Positions 63,445 to 64,000 of a DNA stretch of 64,000 nucleotides are shown here, piece after piece. Each line of letters starts with the position of its first letter. Within the stretch, counting starts at the first letter, position 1. Under the pieces are notes generated by a model. It did no database searches and had not been told where the DNA came from. It was given only the letters and a program-made list of their open reading frames with translations. The translations under genes were made by a program, and so were the position numbers. Origin of the DNA: Cryptomeria japonica (Eukaryota; Streptophyta; Pinopsida; Cupressales; Cupressaceae); the NCBI RefSeq assembly GCF_030272615.1, contig NC_081407.1:97013897-97077896 (forward strand), written 5' to 3'.

Positions 63445-64000
63445 CTTCTCAACATATCCTGTCAGAGGGCTTGTACTGTTTTAGTTTCACCGTCGTTGCT
63501 GCTCTCCTTCATATTGTCATCATCACTGACTTTCTTCTTTCCTCGAGATGTGTTGTTTTCACTTTCAATGTCCATCGCCCAATTGTAGGCATTGGCGTAC
63601 AATTATCATCACTGACTTTCTTCTTTCCTCGAGATGTGTTGTTTTCACTTTCAATGTCCATCGCCCAATTGTAGGCATTGGCGTACGACAATGGGGGTAC
63701 CACCTTCATTTTCTTCCTCGATGAGAGGATCAACCCCTCGATGAACCATTGCTTCTTCAACCCATCAACTAGTTGGTTCTCCATTTTACCCAACAACTCC
63801 TTGAGCCTATGATTGTAAGCTCTCACATTCTCATGTTTTCCTTGTTTGGTATTATAGATTTCTGCCACAATTTCATTGTCATCCTGTAGGAGTTTAAATT
63901 CCTCCAAGAATGCCTTCTTCAAGCTATCCCATGAGTCTCGCTTCCAACTTTGAAAACCAATCGATTGCGACTCCCCTTAATGTTGCAAGGAATGACCAAA
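63445..64000 (-). pseudogene. Element C gag core (5' end outside window)
   Basis: Minus strand: KKAFLEEFKLLQDDNEIVAEIYNTKQGKHENVRAYNHRLKELLGKM, QLVDGLKKQWFIEGLILSSRKKMK, SYANAYNWAMDIESENNTSRGKKK. This is the counterpart of B 31440-31750. An 86-bp tandem duplication (63521-63606 and 63607-63692) repeats the YNWAMDIESENNTSRGKKK coding text and shifts the frame. Confidence 0.87.
63521..63692. repeat. 86-bp tandem duplication in element C gag
   Basis: CATCACTGACTTTCTTCTTT ... GGCATTGGCGTAC occurs twice with an 86-bp period and virtually no differences. Because 86 is not a multiple of three, it breaks gag. Confidence 0.92.

Larger units (their letters stand above)
59697..64000 (-). mobile_element. 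Tat-like gypsy element C, truncated, runs off the window
   Basis: Minus-strand relative of A and B. From right to left it has gag (63509 onward, 5' end outside the window), zinc knuckles, DGG protease, RT, RNase H and integrase up to the second catalytic Asp. Text is close to A throughout (for example FASRLLSKVKRNYS, HMGSDATTQK). No LTR of its own is visible in the window. Confidence 0.88.

Overview
The window is nuclear DNA of a seed plant with a very large, repeat-packed genome. It is most likely a conifer; that is an inference from the highly similar PPR repeats with conifer-style wording, the long AT-rich spacers, and the kilobase-scale, heavily nested LTR retrotransposons. There is no prokaryotic gene organisation, no rRNA, no complete tRNA and no CRISPR. 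Nearly all coding potential belongs to decayed LTR retrotransposons; host genes are present only as fragments.

Layout. 1-8200: AT-rich spacer with LTR fragments, short duplications and one well-preserved exon (4175-4337, minus) of an ExoIII-type AP endonuclease gene. 8200-49120: two host-derived pseudogenes cut into pieces by nested insertions. A PPR-repeat pseudogene survives as four blocks (8223-8332, 16297-17502, 28534-29895, 35535-35880). A LAZ1/TMEM184 (DUF300) pseudogene, joined directly to it, survives as three blocks (35880-36029, 46533-47211, 48824-49116). The blocks are separated by five insertions, each flanked by an exact 5-bp target-site duplication (TSD): a chromovirus (8333-16291, GACAG), Tat-like gypsy element A (17503-28528, GTGGA), its deletion derivative B (29896-35529, AAACT), a Ty1/copia element (36030-46527, GTCAC) and a solo LTR (47212-48818, GATGG). 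The hosts in turn carry second-level insertions: a hAT-like MITE in the chromovirus LTR (14781-15518, 8-bp TSD), a solo LTR in element A (24155-25529, AAGCA) and two solo LTRs in the copia pol gene (38255-41018, CTAAA; 42419-44174, TATTA).

49120-59300: a spacer with a 37-bp tandem repeat and a near-perfect hairpin, an unrecognised broken minus-strand ORF cluster, and a truncated plus-strand gypsy element (E). Its surviving domain order is protease, extra RNase H, reverse transcriptase, degenerate RNase H. E is split by a 4.5-kb solo LTR (52879-57403, TSD GGTAT) whose U3 carries 12 copies of a palindromic core at 166/167 or 176 bp spacing. 59369-64000: an LTR plus primer-binding site fragment, then a minus-strand relative of element A (element C) truncated inside integrase and running off the window.

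The genes do not form a pathway. The window reads as a stratigraphy of transposition, solo-LTR formation and decay, with many stops that fit C-to-T loss of Gln, Arg or Trp codons. The items most worth attention are the phased palindrome array in the 4.5-kb LTR, the extra 3' coiled-coil ORF shared by elements A and B, the RNase H placed ahead of RT in element E, and the precisely reconstructable nested insertion series.
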